Program-made: the position numbers and the translations under genes
Shown: positions 36,074 to 44,476 of the stretch, piece after piece
How positions within the stretch are numbered: the stretch's first letter is position 1
Layout of the letters: each line of letters starts with the position of its first letter
From: UMGS1279 sp045540715
GTDB lineage: Bacteria > Bacillota > Clostridia > Oscillospirales > Acutalibacteraceae
DNA length: 64,000 nucleotides
Assembly (NCBI GenBank): GCA_045540715.1
Contig: JAZQHT010000013.1
Span: 62,001 to 126,000 of the forward strand
Reading direction: 5' to 3'
Notes under the pieces: generated by a model
What the model was told of the DNA's origin: nothing
Databases searched by the model: none
The model's input: only the letters and a program-made list of their open reading frames with translations

Positions 36074-36096
36074 AAAAAACGCAAACCCCGATAGTC

Positions 36097-36255
36097 GCGA
36101 AACCAATTCAATATAAAAGCACTATATGTACTCAACATTGATGGAATTTGCATTTTTATCAAATTCATATTGTTAAGTACAAAAACACTGCATCAAAAAG
36201 AAACACTATTTTTCTTTATTATAGCGCTTGCGTTTTTATATTCAATTGGTTTCGC
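36097..36255. repeat. Nested imperfect inverted repeat
   Basis: The outer arms 36097-36117 and 36235-36255 are 21 bases each with one mismatch (C109/C243). The pairing continues inward through AGCACTATA (36118-36126) against TATAGCGCTT (36220-36229), with a 5-base insertion on the right. The inner arms are 36127-36137 with 36171-36181 (one mismatch) and GAATTTG (36144-36150) with CAAATTC (36160-36166). About 38 bases on the right side (36182-36219) are unpaired. Confidence 0.75.
36218..36245 (-). promoter_or_regulatory. Promoter inside the right arm of the inverted repeat
   Basis: On the minus strand TTGAAT (36245-36240), 16-base spacer, TATAAT (36223-36218). The single mismatch between the repeat arms changes the matching hexamer in the left arm to TTCAAT. 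Confidence 0.6.
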
Positions 36256-36377
36256 AATGATATTTTATCATAATAACAAAGTTATTACAATATTTTTTTA
36301 GCGTGAAAAAATAATACACCATTGTTATTAATGGGTACATGCTTTGTAATCTCTTTTGCGGTGAAAAATAAAAACAA

Positions 36378-36410
36378 AAAAGCACCTGAGTAATCAGGTG
36401 CTTTTATTTT
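36378..36410. terminator. Terminator after the dCMP deaminase gene
   Basis: AAAAGCACCTGA (36378-36389) pairs with TCAGGTGCTTTT (36394-36405), loop GTAA. The minus strand has a T run after it. Confidence 0.88.
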
Positions 36411-36429
36411 TGGCTTATTTTTTTACTCT

Positions 36430-36909
36430 TTATAAATCTAAACTTAAAACTTCGCCTTTTTTGGTGTATTGGCGGTATTTTACGCCGGCGGCGTCGAACA
36501 TTTTTTTAGATGCCTTAACACCATCGGTATCGGCATATTTATCTTCTAAATAAACTACCTCTGTAATACCGATTTGAATAATGGCTTTAGCGCACTCGTT
36601 ACAAGGGAAAAGTGTGCAATAGCAACGGCAACCCGAAAGATTACCGCCCCTAAAATTTAAAATTGCATTTAATTCTGCGTGGCAAACAAAGGCATATTTT
36701 GTGTCTAGCATACCACCTGCTCTGTCCCAAGGAAATTCTTCATCTGAACAGCCGCGTGGCATACCGTTATAACCCACCGACATAATACGATTTTCGTTAT
36801 TTACAATACAAGCGCCAACCTGAGTGGAAGGGTCTTTACTACGCTTTGCCGAAAGCATTGCAACCCCCATAAAATACTCGTCCCAATTTATGTAATCTTC
36901 CCTTTTCAT
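36430..36909 (-). CDS. dCMP deaminase (ComEB-like)
   Basis: 159 residues. The zinc site is HAELNAIL (His and catalytic Glu, about residues 76-83) and PCNECAKAI (two Cys). The opening RPSW-like segment NWDEYFMGVAMLSAKRSKDPSTQVGA is typical of deoxycytidylate deaminases, which make dUMP for thymidylate synthesis; the Bacillus homologue is ComEB. It follows the HAD phosphatase gene by 9 bases in one operon. Confidence 0.94.
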   Translation of the reverse strand: MKREDYINWDEYFMGVAMLSAKRSKDPSTQVGACIVNNENRIMSVGYNGMPRGCSDEEFPWDRAGGMLDTKYAFVCHAELNAILNFRGGNLSGCRCYCTLFPCNECAKAIIQIGITEVVYLEDKYADTDGVKASKKMFDAAGVKYRQYTKKGEVLSLDL

Positions 36910-36918
36910 AATTAGCTC

Positions 36919-37566
36919 CTATAATAAAATATTTTCTAATTCTTCTGCAGTATTTGCAAGTGCCTTTGCACCGTTTAAAATAAGTTCTTCTTTAGTTCTA
37001 AAGCCCCAGGTAACACCAACAGGATAAAGTCCTGCGTTAACACCCGTTAAAACGTCGTTACTGCTATCTCCCACAAAGGCGCAGTCTTGCGGCTTTAAAT
37101 TTAATTCTTTTAATGCCATAAGTGTAAGGGTGGGGTCGGGCTTTGCAGGAACACCCTCGCGCTGACCATAAATTAAATCAAAACTTTTGCCGTAAAGCTT
37201 TTCTACAACCGTTTCTGCCATAGAATCAACCTTATTTGTTACAACCGCTATTATAACGCCCTTTTCTTTAAGCTTTAAAATAAGATTTGGCATATTTTCA
37301 TATGCATAGGTTGTATCAACAAAATGTTTTGCGTAATACTCTAAATAATACTTTTTAACAAAGGCAATATTTTCTTTTGTGGCGTTTTGCTTTAAAGCAC
37401 GCTCAATCATTTTATCGGTACCGTCACCAACAAAGAGTTTATACTCTTCTAATTTTGGCTCTTCATATCCTAATTTTGCAATGCCGTAATTTACCGCATT
37501 ACATAGATCTTGCAAGGTGTTTGCAAGCGTTCCGTCAAGGTCAAAAATTACCCCTTTAAACTTCAA
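36919..37566 (-). CDS. HAD-IA phosphatase (phosphoglycolate phosphatase-like)
   Basis: 215 residues. Motif I FDLDGTLANT (nucleophile Asp9), motif II VVTNK, motif III with KPDPTLTL and the acidic VGDSSNDVLTGVNAG. The helical cap between motifs I and II marks subclass IA. The Gph-like ending GVTWGFRTKEEL supports a phosphoglycolate-type enzyme, but pyrophosphatase PpaX is an alternative. Confidence 0.88.
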   Translation of the reverse strand: MKFKGVIFDLDGTLANTLQDLCNAVNYGIAKLGYEEPKLEEYKLFVGDGTDKMIERALKQNATKENIAFVKKYYLEYYAKHFVDTTYAYENMPNLILKLKEKGVIIAVVTNKVDSMAETVVEKLYGKSFDLIYGQREGVPAKPDPTLTLMALKELNLKPQDCAFVGDSSNDVLTGVNAGLYPVGVTWGFRTKEELILNGAKALANTAEELENILL

Positions 37567-37645
37567 AAAAATACTTCCCTTATTGCTTTTTAATTATTTT
37601 ACCACATAAAAAATATTCCTTCAACAAAAAAATTAAAAATAATAC

Positions 37646-37674
37646 TTGCAAATTGAAAAGAAAGGTGCTATTAT
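37646..37674 (+). promoter_or_regulatory. Promoter for rpmB
   Basis: TTGCAA (37646-37651), 17-base spacer, TATTAT (37669-37674). Confidence 0.75.
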
Positions 37675-37711
37675 AATATGGCTATCGAATTTTTTTAAGG
37701 AGGTGCGCACA

Positions 37712-37900
37712 GTGGCTAAATGTGAAATCTGCAGCAAAGAAGTTAAATTTGGTATAGCTGTTTCCCACTCGCACAGAAGATCCAACAGAACTTGGAAGCC
37801 CAACGTAAAACGCGTAAAGGCTATTGTTAACGGTACACCCCGTAGAATTAACGTATGTACCCGTTGCCTTCGCTCCGGTAAGGTTACAAGAGCGGTTTAA
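37712..37900 (+). CDS. rpmB: 50S ribosomal protein L28
   Basis: 62 residues from GTG 37712, chosen because AAGGAGGTG lies just upstream and the product then begins with AKCEICSKEVKFG, as L28 does. Zinc-type cysteines are CEIC and CTRC; SHSHRRSNRTWKPN is the family core. It is monocistronic with a promoter 40 bases upstream and a terminator after it. Confidence 0.96.
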   Translation: MAKCEICSKEVKFGIAVSHSHRRSNRTWKPNVKRVKAIVNGTPRRINVCTRCLRSGKVTRAV

Positions 37901-37911
37901 CACAAAAAGCG

Positions 37912-37938
37912 CAACCGGTCTTAACCGGTTGTTTTTTT
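37912..37938 (+). terminator. Terminator of rpmB
   Basis: CAACCGGT (37912-37919), loop CTTA, ACCGGTTG (37924-37931), then seven T. Confidence 0.93.
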
Positions 37939-37996
37939 ATGTTAAATCTACTATTTGCAAAGGCTTATTTTATCTAAAAATTAGTTACATTTTTTC

Positions 37997-38025
37997 TTGA
38001 CAAAATGTTATATATTAGATATAAT
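37997..38025 (+). promoter_or_regulatory. Consensus promoter for the DUF177-rpmF genes
   Basis: TTGACA (37997-38002), 17-base spacer, TATAAT (38020-38025): full consensus. Confidence 0.9.
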
Positions 38026-38051
38026 AATCTTTGCGACAAACGGAGTGTAAT

Positions 38052-38498
38052 ATGAAACTTGATTTAAGAGCAATTTTTACAGGCGAAATCAAAAATCTTG
38101 AAATTAATAGGGATTTTGATATGTCTAAAGAAGAACTTGACGGGGTTTATCCACTTAAAACACCTGTTAAGATTTCGGGCACAATTAAAAACAGCGCCGA
38201 CGTGGTAAAATTTAAGGCGAAAGTTACTGCTTTAATTGTGAAAGACTGTGATCGTTGTTGTAAAGAAACAGAAAAAACGTATGAATTTGATATTGATACC
38301 GTTTTAGTGCTTGATAGTCAAGATATCGATGATTACGTTGAAGTTCCAGCTTACAAACTTGATTTATATGAGCTTGTAAGAAGCGAAATTGTACTTAATC
38401 TACCAGTTTTACACCTATGCAGCGAAGATTGTAAGGGTATATGTGCTGTTTGCGGTACTAACCTTAACGAATCGGATTGTGGCTGCGCAAGTATTTAA
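38052..38498 (+). CDS. DUF177 (YceD-like) protein
   Basis: 148 residues from ATG 38052 (GGAG 6 bases before; a TTG at 38031 is too close to the promoter). C-terminal cysteines CDRCCKE and LCSEDCKGICAVCGTNLNESDC follow the family pattern. YceD-type proteins are encoded just before rpmF and have been linked to 23S rRNA processing in bacteria and plants. Here rpmF starts 15 bases downstream. Confidence 0.9.
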   Translation: MKLDLRAIFTGEIKNLEINRDFDMSKEELDGVYPLKTPVKISGTIKNSADVVKFKAKVTALIVKDCDRCCKETEKTYEFDIDTVLVLDSQDIDDYVEVPAYKLDLYELVRSEIVLNLPVLHLCSEDCKGICAVCGTNLNESDCGCASI

Positions 38499-38512
38499 AG
38501 GAGGTGCCCTTA

Positions 38513-38695
38513 ATGGCAGTACCAAAGAGAAAAACATCCAAAGCACGTCGTGATAAAAGACGTTCAAATTTATGGAAAATTGAAGCTCCCGCTTTAGTAA
38601 AATGTGATCGTTGCGGCGAATACAAGAGAGCTCATAGACTTTGCCCCGCTTGTGGTTATTACAACGGCCGCGAAGTTATCAAAGTGGAATCCTAA
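38513..38695 (+). CDS. rpmF: 50S ribosomal protein L32
   Basis: 60 residues: MAVPKRKTSKARRDKRRS opening and the zinc-type CDRCGEYKRAHRLCPACGYY. AAGGAGGTG precedes ATG 38513. Co-transcribed with the DUF177 gene. In many Firmicutes rpmF is followed by plsX; here a radical SAM gene follows. Confidence 0.97.
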   Translation: MAVPKRKTSKARRDKRRSNLWKIEAPALVKCDRCGEYKRAHRLCPACGYYNGREVIKVES

Positions 38696-38721
38696 TAAGG
38701 ACCCTTTGACAAAATAGTTTT

Positions 38722-38753
38722 AAAGAGGGTTATTTAGCCCTCTTTATTTTTTT
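38722..38753 (+). terminator. Terminator of rpmF running into the next ribosome site
   Basis: AAAGAGGG (38722-38729) pairs with CCCTCTTT (38738-38745), then ATTTTTTT (38746-38753), directly followed by AAGGAGG (38754-38760) of the DUF512 gene. No separate promoter is evident, so that gene may rely on read-through. Confidence 0.78.
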
Positions 38754-38768
38754 AAGGAGGTATTAAAA

Positions 38769-40025
38769 ATGGTAACCATTAAAGACGTTGTAAAGGGTTC
38801 CCCAAGTTTTAAAGCAAAAATAAAACCTGGCGATAAGCTTGTATCTATTAACGGTAATGAAATTATGGACGTACTTGATTACCGTTTTTATATTACCGAG
38901 AAAAACCCCGTTTTGCTTTTTGATGATGGTAAAAAGGTTAAATTAAAACTTAAAGATTTTGAAGACAGCGGCATGCTTTTTGAAACATATTTGATGGACA
39001 AACAGCGTTCTTGCAAAAATAATTGCATTTTTTGTTTTATTGATCAACTTCCAAAAGGTATGCGAGAAAGTCTTTATTTTAAAGACGACGACTCTCGCCT
39101 TTCATTTTTGTTCGGCAATTATATAACCTTAACAAACATTACCGAGCACGAAATTGAGCGCATTATAAAAATGCACATTAGCCCAATTAATATTTCGGTG
39201 CACACAACCAACCCAGCGTTACGCTGTAAGATTATGAACAACCGTTTTGCAGGTGAAAGTTTAAAGCATATTGCAAGATTTAACGAAGCAGGTATTAAAA
39301 TTAACTGCCAGTTAGTATTAATGCCGGGTATTAACGATGGTGAAGAACTTAAAAACACTTTAAAAGACCTACTAGGTTTCGAAAACGTGCAAAGTATTGC
39401 GGCAGTATCTGTTGGCCTTACCGACCATCGCGAAGGGTTATACCCCTTGTCCCCTTACACTAAAGAAGAAGCCGCTGCCGTTATTGATATTATGGAAGAA
39501 TATTACGACGGACGGGTTTTTGCTTCTGACGAATTTTATTTAAAGGCAGAAAGGCCTTTTAAATCTGCGGAATATTACGGCGAATATTATCAGATTGAAA
39601 ACGGCGTTGGTATGTACCGCTCGTTTTTAGATGAAGCCGAGTTTGCTTTAGAAGATATTACCGCAAACCCCACCCTTAAAAAGACCTGTGCTACGGGTGT
39701 TTTGGCCTTTCCGTTAATATCAATGCTTATTGACAAAGCCAAAAATAAATGGCATAATTTAGAGTGTAATGCAGTAGAAATTAAAAACGAATTTTTTGGC
39801 AAAAATATTACTGTTTCGGGTCTTGTAACCGCTACCGACATTATTAAAACCTTAAAAGGCAAAGATTTGGGCGATATTTTACTATTACCCGCTAATATGT
39901 TAAGGCACGAACAAGACCGATTTTTAGACGATATAACAGCTAACGAATTAGAAAAAGAATTAAACGTAAAAATTAGATTTATAGCAGAAGACGGCTATGA
40001 ATTTATTGAAGCTTTAGGAGAATAA
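38769..40025 (+). CDS. DUF512 radical-SAM-like protein with PDZ domain
   Basis: 418 residues. An N-terminal PDZ-like domain (GSPSFKAKIKPGDKLVSINGNEI, key IKPGDKLVSING) is followed by a radical SAM-type cluster motif CKNNCIFCFIDQLPKGMR (about residues 78-95) and a C-terminal DUF512. The [4Fe-4S] pattern is C-x3-C-x2-C. This family is usually encoded next to der, as here (2 bases apart); its reaction is not known. Confidence 0.9.
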   Translation: MVTIKDVVKGSPSFKAKIKPGDKLVSINGNEIMDVLDYRFYITEKNPVLLFDDGKKVKLKLKDFEDSGMLFETYLMDKQRSCKNNCIFCFIDQLPKGMRESLYFKDDDSRLSFLFGNYITLTNITEHEIERIIKMHISPINISVHTTNPALRCKIMNNRFAGESLKHIARFNEAGIKINCQLVLMPGINDGEELKNTLKDLLGFENVQSIAAVSVGLTDHREGLYPLSPYTKEEAAAVIDIMEEYYDGRVFASDEFYLKAERPFKSAEYYGEYYQIENGVGMYRSFLDEAEFALEDITANPTLKKTCATGVLAFPLISMLIDKAKNKWHNLECNAVEIKNEFFGKNITVSGLVTATDIIKTLKGKDLGDILLLPANMLRHEQDRFLDDITANELEKELNVKIRFIAEDGYEFIEALGE

Positions 40026-40027
40026 AA

Positions 40028-41365
40028 ATGGCAAAACCTATTGTTGCGGTTGTAGGAAGACCAAACGTTGGTAAATCTACACTATTTAACAAGTTAATAG
40101 GTAAAAGATTAAGCATTGTGGATGATACCCCCGGTGTTACAAGAGACCGTATTTATGGTGACTGTGAGTGGTTAGGCCATAATTTAATGCTTGTTGATAC
40201 AGGTGGTATTGAACCAAGTGAAGGCGATATTATATTAAGTAATATGCGCAAACAAGCAATGCTTGCTATTGACACCGCAAGTGTTATTATATTTGTAACA
40301 GATATTAAAACCGGCCCCGTTGCTACCGACTTTGAAGTGGCCGAAATTTTAACAAAAAGCGGCAAACCGGTTGTGCTTTGTGTTAACAAGTGCGACAGCG
40401 TTGGTGAACCGCCATTAGAATTTTACGAATTTTATAATTTGGGACTTGGTGAGCCAATCCAGGTATCGGCCGCTCACGGACACGGTACGGGCGATTTGCT
40501 TGATGCGGTTATTTCTAATCTTACAAAAGAAGAATTAGAAGCTGAGGACGAAGACCATATTAATATTGCAATTATTGGCAAGCCGAACGCCGGCAAAAGC
40601 TCACTTGTAAACTACATTGCAGGTGAAGAAAGAACCATTGTTAGCGATATTGCAGGTACTACGAGAGACGCTATTGACACCCTAGTAACCCATAAAGGCA
40701 AAAGCTATAACTTTATTGATACTGCAGGGTTAAGAAGAAAAAGCCGCGTTGACGATAAGATTGAAAAATTTAGCATTATTAGAGCTAAAATGGCTATTGA
40801 ACGCAGTGACGTTTGCGTTATTATGATTGATGCTACCGAAGGCTTTACCGAACAAGACAGCAAGGTTGCCGGACTAGCACTTGAAGAAGGCAAAGCGGCC
40901 ATTATTGCGGTTAACAAGTGGGACATTGTTGAAAAAAATGGCGGCACTATGGACAGTATGCGCAAACAACTTATGAAGGACTTTTCTTTTATGAGTTACG
41001 CCCCCATAATTTTCATTTCTGCAAAAACCGGTCAACGTGTTGACAGATTATTTAGCCTTATTGACTTTGTTTATGAACAAAGCATTATGCGTATTTCTAC
41101 AGGTATGCTTAACGATATACTAGCCGATGCCACCGCTCGTGTGCAACCGCCTAGTGATAAGGGCAAACGTTTAAAGATTTATTATATGACTCAGGCCTCT
41201 ACTAAACCGCCAACATTTGTTTGCTTCTGTAATCGTGCAGATTTATTCCATTTTTCTTATCAAAGATATTTAGAAAACCAAATTCGCGGCACTTTTGGCA
41301 TGGAGGGTACTCCGATAAGATTTGTTATTCGTGAGCGTGGAGATAAAAGCGGCGACAAAAAATAA
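40028..41365 (+). CDS. der: Ribosome biogenesis GTPase Der (EngA)
   Basis: 445 residues. Two tandem GTPase domains: GRPNVGKST, DTGG and NKCD in the first (about residues 8-165), GKPNAGKSS, DTAG and NKWD in the second (about 180-345), and a C-terminal KH-like domain. It helps assemble the 50S subunit. GGAG before the ATG; plsY follows. Confidence 0.97.
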   Translation: MAKPIVAVVGRPNVGKSTLFNKLIGKRLSIVDDTPGVTRDRIYGDCEWLGHNLMLVDTGGIEPSEGDIILSNMRKQAMLAIDTASVIIFVTDIKTGPVATDFEVAEILTKSGKPVVLCVNKCDSVGEPPLEFYEFYNLGLGEPIQVSAAHGHGTGDLLDAVISNLTKEELEAEDEDHINIAIIGKPNAGKSSLVNYIAGEERTIVSDIAGTTRDAIDTLVTHKGKSYNFIDTAGLRRKSRVDDKIEKFSIIRAKMAIERSDVCVIMIDATEGFTEQDSKVAGLALEEGKAAIIAVNKWDIVEKNGGTMDSMRKQLMKDFSFMSYAPIIFISAKTGQRVDRLFSLIDFVYEQSIMRISTGMLNDILADATARVQPPSDKGKRLKIYYMTQASTKPPTFVCFCNRADLFHFSYQRYLENQIRGTFGMEGTPIRFVIRERGDKSGDKK

Positions 41366-41383
41366 TTCCTTGGAGGCATTAGT

Positions 41384-42082
41384 TTGGAATTTTTATTTGG
41401 TATTTTAGCGGGTATTATCAGCTACTTATTAGGTAGCGTAAACTTTGCAATCATTTTTTCAAAAATATTTGTTAATAAAGACGTTCGAGATTACGGCAGC
41501 CATAACGCAGGTATGACTAATACTTTGCGCGTTGCCGGCGTTTTACCCGGTATTTTAACCTTTTTGTTTGACGTTTTAAAGGGTGTAGGCGCAGTTTATA
41601 TTGGTTGGTTAATTTTTGAATATTGTTATTCAATTAACCCTATTCCCCTATTTATGCCACTTTACGGCGGTTATTTTTGCGCCGTTCTTTGTATGATAGG
41701 CCACGTTTTTCCTATATTCTTTCAGTTTAAAGGCGGCAAAGCAGTTGCCACTTGCTTAGGGGTAATGATAGTTTGTAACTACCCTGCAGCAATTATTGCA
41801 GTTTTTATTTTTGTGGGCCTACTTTTAATTACACGTATGGTTTCTTTAAGTTCTATGGTAGCGGTTGCATCAATGTTAGTAACCGTGCCAAACTTTGTTA
41901 TGAGCGGCCTTAAAGTATTCACTTTAAATCTTAACGGACCTGTTGGTATGAACGCCGTTATTTTAGCCTTTAATTTAATAATGGTATTTTTAGTTGTTGT
42001 TAAACACAAAGAAAATATTGAAAGAATTAAAAACGGAACCGAACGCAAGGTATTTTCTAAAAAGGAGAACAAAAATGGCTAA
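41384..42082 (+). CDS. plsY: Glycerol-3-phosphate acyltransferase PlsY
   Basis: 232 residues from TTG 41384, set by GGAGG 7 bases upstream. Six to seven membrane helices; family motifs SVNFAIIFSK, GSHNAGMTNTLR and FKGGKAVATCLG. It transfers acyl from acyl-phosphate to glycerol-3-phosphate, the first step of phospholipid synthesis. It overlaps gpsA, which makes its substrate, by 8 bases. Confidence 0.95.
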   Translation: MEFLFGILAGIISYLLGSVNFAIIFSKIFVNKDVRDYGSHNAGMTNTLRVAGVLPGILTFLFDVLKGVGAVYIGWLIFEYCYSINPIPLFMPLYGGYFCAVLCMIGHVFPIFFQFKGGKAVATCLGVMIVCNYPAAIIAVFIFVGLLLITRMVSLSSMVAVASMLVTVPNFVMSGLKVFTLNLNGPVGMNAVILAFNLIMVFLVVVKHKENIERIKNGTERKVFSKKENKNG

Positions 42083-43067
42083 TATCACTATTTTAGGTTC
42101 AGGTAGTTGGGGACTTGCTCTTGCTTTAACTTTATATGATAATAACCATAATATTACCGTTTGGACAAAATTTCCTGACGAAGCAGAATATCTTTTACAA
42201 AGCCGTAAAAGCAGATTTTTGCCCGGTATTTATATTCCGCAAGAAATTGAAATTACTACTAAAACCGATAGTTTTAATGATGCTGATATTGTTGTTTTAG
42301 CTGTTCCCTCTTTTGCTATAAGAGAAACCGCAAAACTACTTAAAGATAAAAATAAAGGTATTATTGTTAACGTTGCAAAGGGTCTTGAAGCAGGTTCTTT
42401 AAAAACACTTAGCACTGTTATTAAAGAAGAAACAAATATTCCGGTTTGTGTGCTTTCGGGTCCTTCTCACGCAGAAGAAGTATCTAAAAAAGTGCCAACA
42501 AGCATTGTTGCCGCTAACGAAAATTTTGAGGTTTGCAAAACCGTTATAGACACCTTTTCTACAAGCTATTTAAGAATTTATTCTAATAACGACGTATTAG
42601 GTGTTGAGCTTGGCGGCGCACTTAAAAACGTTATTGCAGTTGCAGGCGGTTTTTGTGACGGATTAGAGCTTGGCGACAACTCTAAAGCCGCCCTTATAAC
42701 CAGAGGCTTAAACGAAATTGCTTGTTTAGGTTGTGCACTAGGCGCTACCGAAAACACCTTTGCAGGCCTTTCGGGACTAGGGGACTTAATTGTTACTTGT
42801 AACTCCCGTCATAGCCGTAACCACCGCTTTGGCGAACTTATTGCAAAAGGTGCCGCACCACAAAACGCACTTGCTACTGTTGGCACGGTTGAAGGTTATC
42901 ACGCAGTAAAACAAGCCGTAACCTTGGCAGAAAAAATGAATATTGAAATGCCCATAACCAACCTTTGCTATAAGGTTATGTACGAAGGGCTTAACGTTAA
43001 CGACGCTATGCGTATGTTAATGTCTCGCCCAAGCAAAGACGAGCACGACTTTTTGTGGGTTAAATAA
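42075..43067 (+). CDS. gpsA: Glycerol-3-phosphate dehydrogenase [NAD(P)+]
   Basis: 330 residues from ATG 42075 (AAGGAG before it); an earlier start inside plsY lacks a site. NAD-binding ILGSGSWGLALAL, VLSGPSHAEEV, catalytic Lys in ELGGALKNVIAVAGG, and SRNHRFG. It reduces dihydroxyacetone phosphate to glycerol-3-phosphate, feeding PlsY. Confidence 0.97.
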   Translation: MANITILGSGSWGLALALTLYDNNHNITVWTKFPDEAEYLLQSRKSRFLPGIYIPQEIEITTKTDSFNDADIVVLAVPSFAIRETAKLLKDKNKGIIVNVAKGLEAGSLKTLSTVIKEETNIPVCVLSGPSHAEEVSKKVPTSIVAANENFEVCKTVIDTFSTSYLRIYSNNDVLGVELGGALKNVIAVAGGFCDGLELGDNSKAALITRGLNEIACLGCALGATENTFAGLSGLGDLIVTCNSRHSRNHRFGELIAKGAAPQNALATVGTVEGYHAVKQAVTLAEKMNIEMPITNLCYKVMYEGLNVNDAMRMLMSRPSKDEHDFLWVK

Positions 43068-43116
43068 AAATATTGTAAGCGTTGTGCTATAAATAACAAT
43101 TACTTGGAGAATAAAA

Positions 43117-44418
43117 ATGGATGTTAAAACCGTTTATACCCAACTCACGAATATAGATATAGAACAACAAAAGCAAATTTGGGACGAGCGTGGCAAAGGT
43201 TATTATGGGGAATATTTGCTTTTTTGCGAATTATATAAATCAATACAAGGTAACGGAAAAATTTTAATGAATTTAAATGTGCCTACCGTAAATTCTAATA
43301 CTACCGAAATTGACCTTATTTTAATTCACGAAACCGGTCTATATGTTTTTGAAATAAAACATTATAAAGGAACCATTTATGGTAAAGACACCGATGCCGT
43401 TTGGACTCAATATTTCAGAACGGTGGAAAACAGCACATTTAAAAATCCCATAGAACAAAATAGATACCACATACAAGCATTACAAAAATTATTTCCATCT
43501 ATGCCTATACACTCATGCATAGTTTTTACAAATTACGACTGTGATATAAGGGTAACCAATTCCAATTATAATGTAGATATTTGTCAATTACACCATGTTG
43601 TTCATTGTCTTGAATATAGATTTGCAAGTAGCCCATATAGATATTCGATGACCGACATTGATAATGTTTTTAAAACCTTATCGCCTTTTTCACAAATGCA
43701 GAAACCAGTAATAATTAATGGAACAGAAGCAGATTTCTTCTCTTGGATACAACCTGTTATTTATAGACTTGAAGAAAAAAAGGCGGAAGTTGTACACGAA
43801 AAAAACAACTGGATAATCAATTCCAAAAAATTAAAGAAAACAAAAATTACTGCAATAATTTTAAACATTGTAATTGGGGTTATTTGTATTATAATATCAA
43901 CCATATGTTGTTTTGCGGTTATTCGTCATAACAATACAAAGGTTGCCGAACAAATAGCGAAAAACAACAGTGAACTTGCTGAATTTAAACAAAACTTTTT
44001 ACACGTAGATGAAATTGGTAATGAATACATCGATCAATTAAATTCCTATGTGGAAATTTCAAACATTTCGTTATTACCTGTAACAGATGATGCAGTAAGT
44101 TTTACGGCAAGAATCACCGTTACAAATGATATATACGGCATAGCCCTTACCGAAACTTCTAAATATATTGTAATGACCAACTCGGGAAAAGTTATGGAAT
44201 ATAATGTTTTTGGTGAGCATTTAAAATACCAACGCACTTCAAATATGATAGGTAAAGGCATACGTTCATATGGCGACTTAAAGCAGGCACAATTTTACGG
44301 TATTTCTAACGTAAATGATATTGCTTACATAAAAATAACTAATGTTGAACTTTTTAAATTAGATATAAACAAAACACTTGTAAAAGACAAACTAGAAATA
44401 GAACTATATTCTCAATAA
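43117..44418 (+). CDS. NERD domain-containing membrane protein
   Basis: 433 residues. The N-terminal NERD (nuclease-related) domain (about residues 20-130) has TEIDLILIHETGLYVFEIKHYKGTIYG, with the D...E-x-K arrangement (key FEIKHYKG) of PD-(D/E)XK nucleases. One membrane helix (about residues 247-270) follows, then a C-terminal domain of about 160 residues that I do not recognise. NERD proteins are often in accessory DNA; here it stands alone between gpsA and a terminator. DNA processing is possible but not shown. Confidence 0.85.
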   Translation: MDVKTVYTQLTNIDIEQQKQIWDERGKGYYGEYLLFCELYKSIQGNGKILMNLNVPTVNSNTTEIDLILIHETGLYVFEIKHYKGTIYGKDTDAVWTQYFRTVENSTFKNPIEQNRYHIQALQKLFPSMPIHSCIVFTNYDCDIRVTNSNYNVDICQLHHVVHCLEYRFASSPYRYSMTDIDNVFKTLSPFSQMQKPVIINGTEADFFSWIQPVIYRLEEKKAEVVHEKNNWIINSKKLKKTKITAIILNIVIGVICIIISTICCFAVIRHNNTKVAEQIAKNNSELAEFKQNFLHVDEIGNEYIDQLNSYVEISNISLLPVTDDAVSFTARITVTNDIYGIALTETSKYIVMTNSGKVMEYNVFGEHLKYQRTSNMIGKGIRSYGDLKQAQFYGISNVNDIAYIKITNVELFKLDINKTLVKDKLEIELYSQ

Positions 44419-44439
44419 TATTATAAAAAATAATCAACA

Positions 44440-44475
44440 AAAAAAGCGGAGTTCGGTTTGAACTCTGCTTTTTTA
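44440..44475. terminator. Bidirectional terminator between NERD and hydrogenase-like genes
   Basis: AAAAAGC-G-GAGTTC (44441-44453) pairs with GAACTC-T-GCTTTTT (44459-44472), with one mismatch, loop GGTTT region. Confidence 0.85.
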
Positions 44476-44476
44476 A

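Larger units (their letters stand above)
36026..36429 (-). other. 404-base gene-free region: structured leader of the CHAP-dockerin gene
   Basis: No supported coding frame. Reading on the minus strand it holds a terminator shared with the dCMP deaminase gene (36378-36405), a TAATAAC-AAA-GTTATTA palindrome (36271-36287), a promoter (36245-36218), a nested inverted-repeat block (36097-36255), and an intrinsic terminator with a UUCG loop (36073-36050) ending 12 bases before the ribosome site of the CHAP gene. It therefore looks like a regulated 5' leader of about 185 bases. Confidence 0.6.

Noticed and set aside
36034..36116. Upstream start at 36106 and small plus-strand frame 35922-36116 near the CHAP gene
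   Set aside because: The region holds the terminator hairpin and the inverted-repeat arm, and only ATG 36025 has a ribosome site.
36097..36255. Invertible promoter switch as first explanation of the inverted repeat
   Set aside because: The arms are imperfect, the interior is asymmetric and no site-specific recombinase is in the window; kept only as a lower-ranked alternative.
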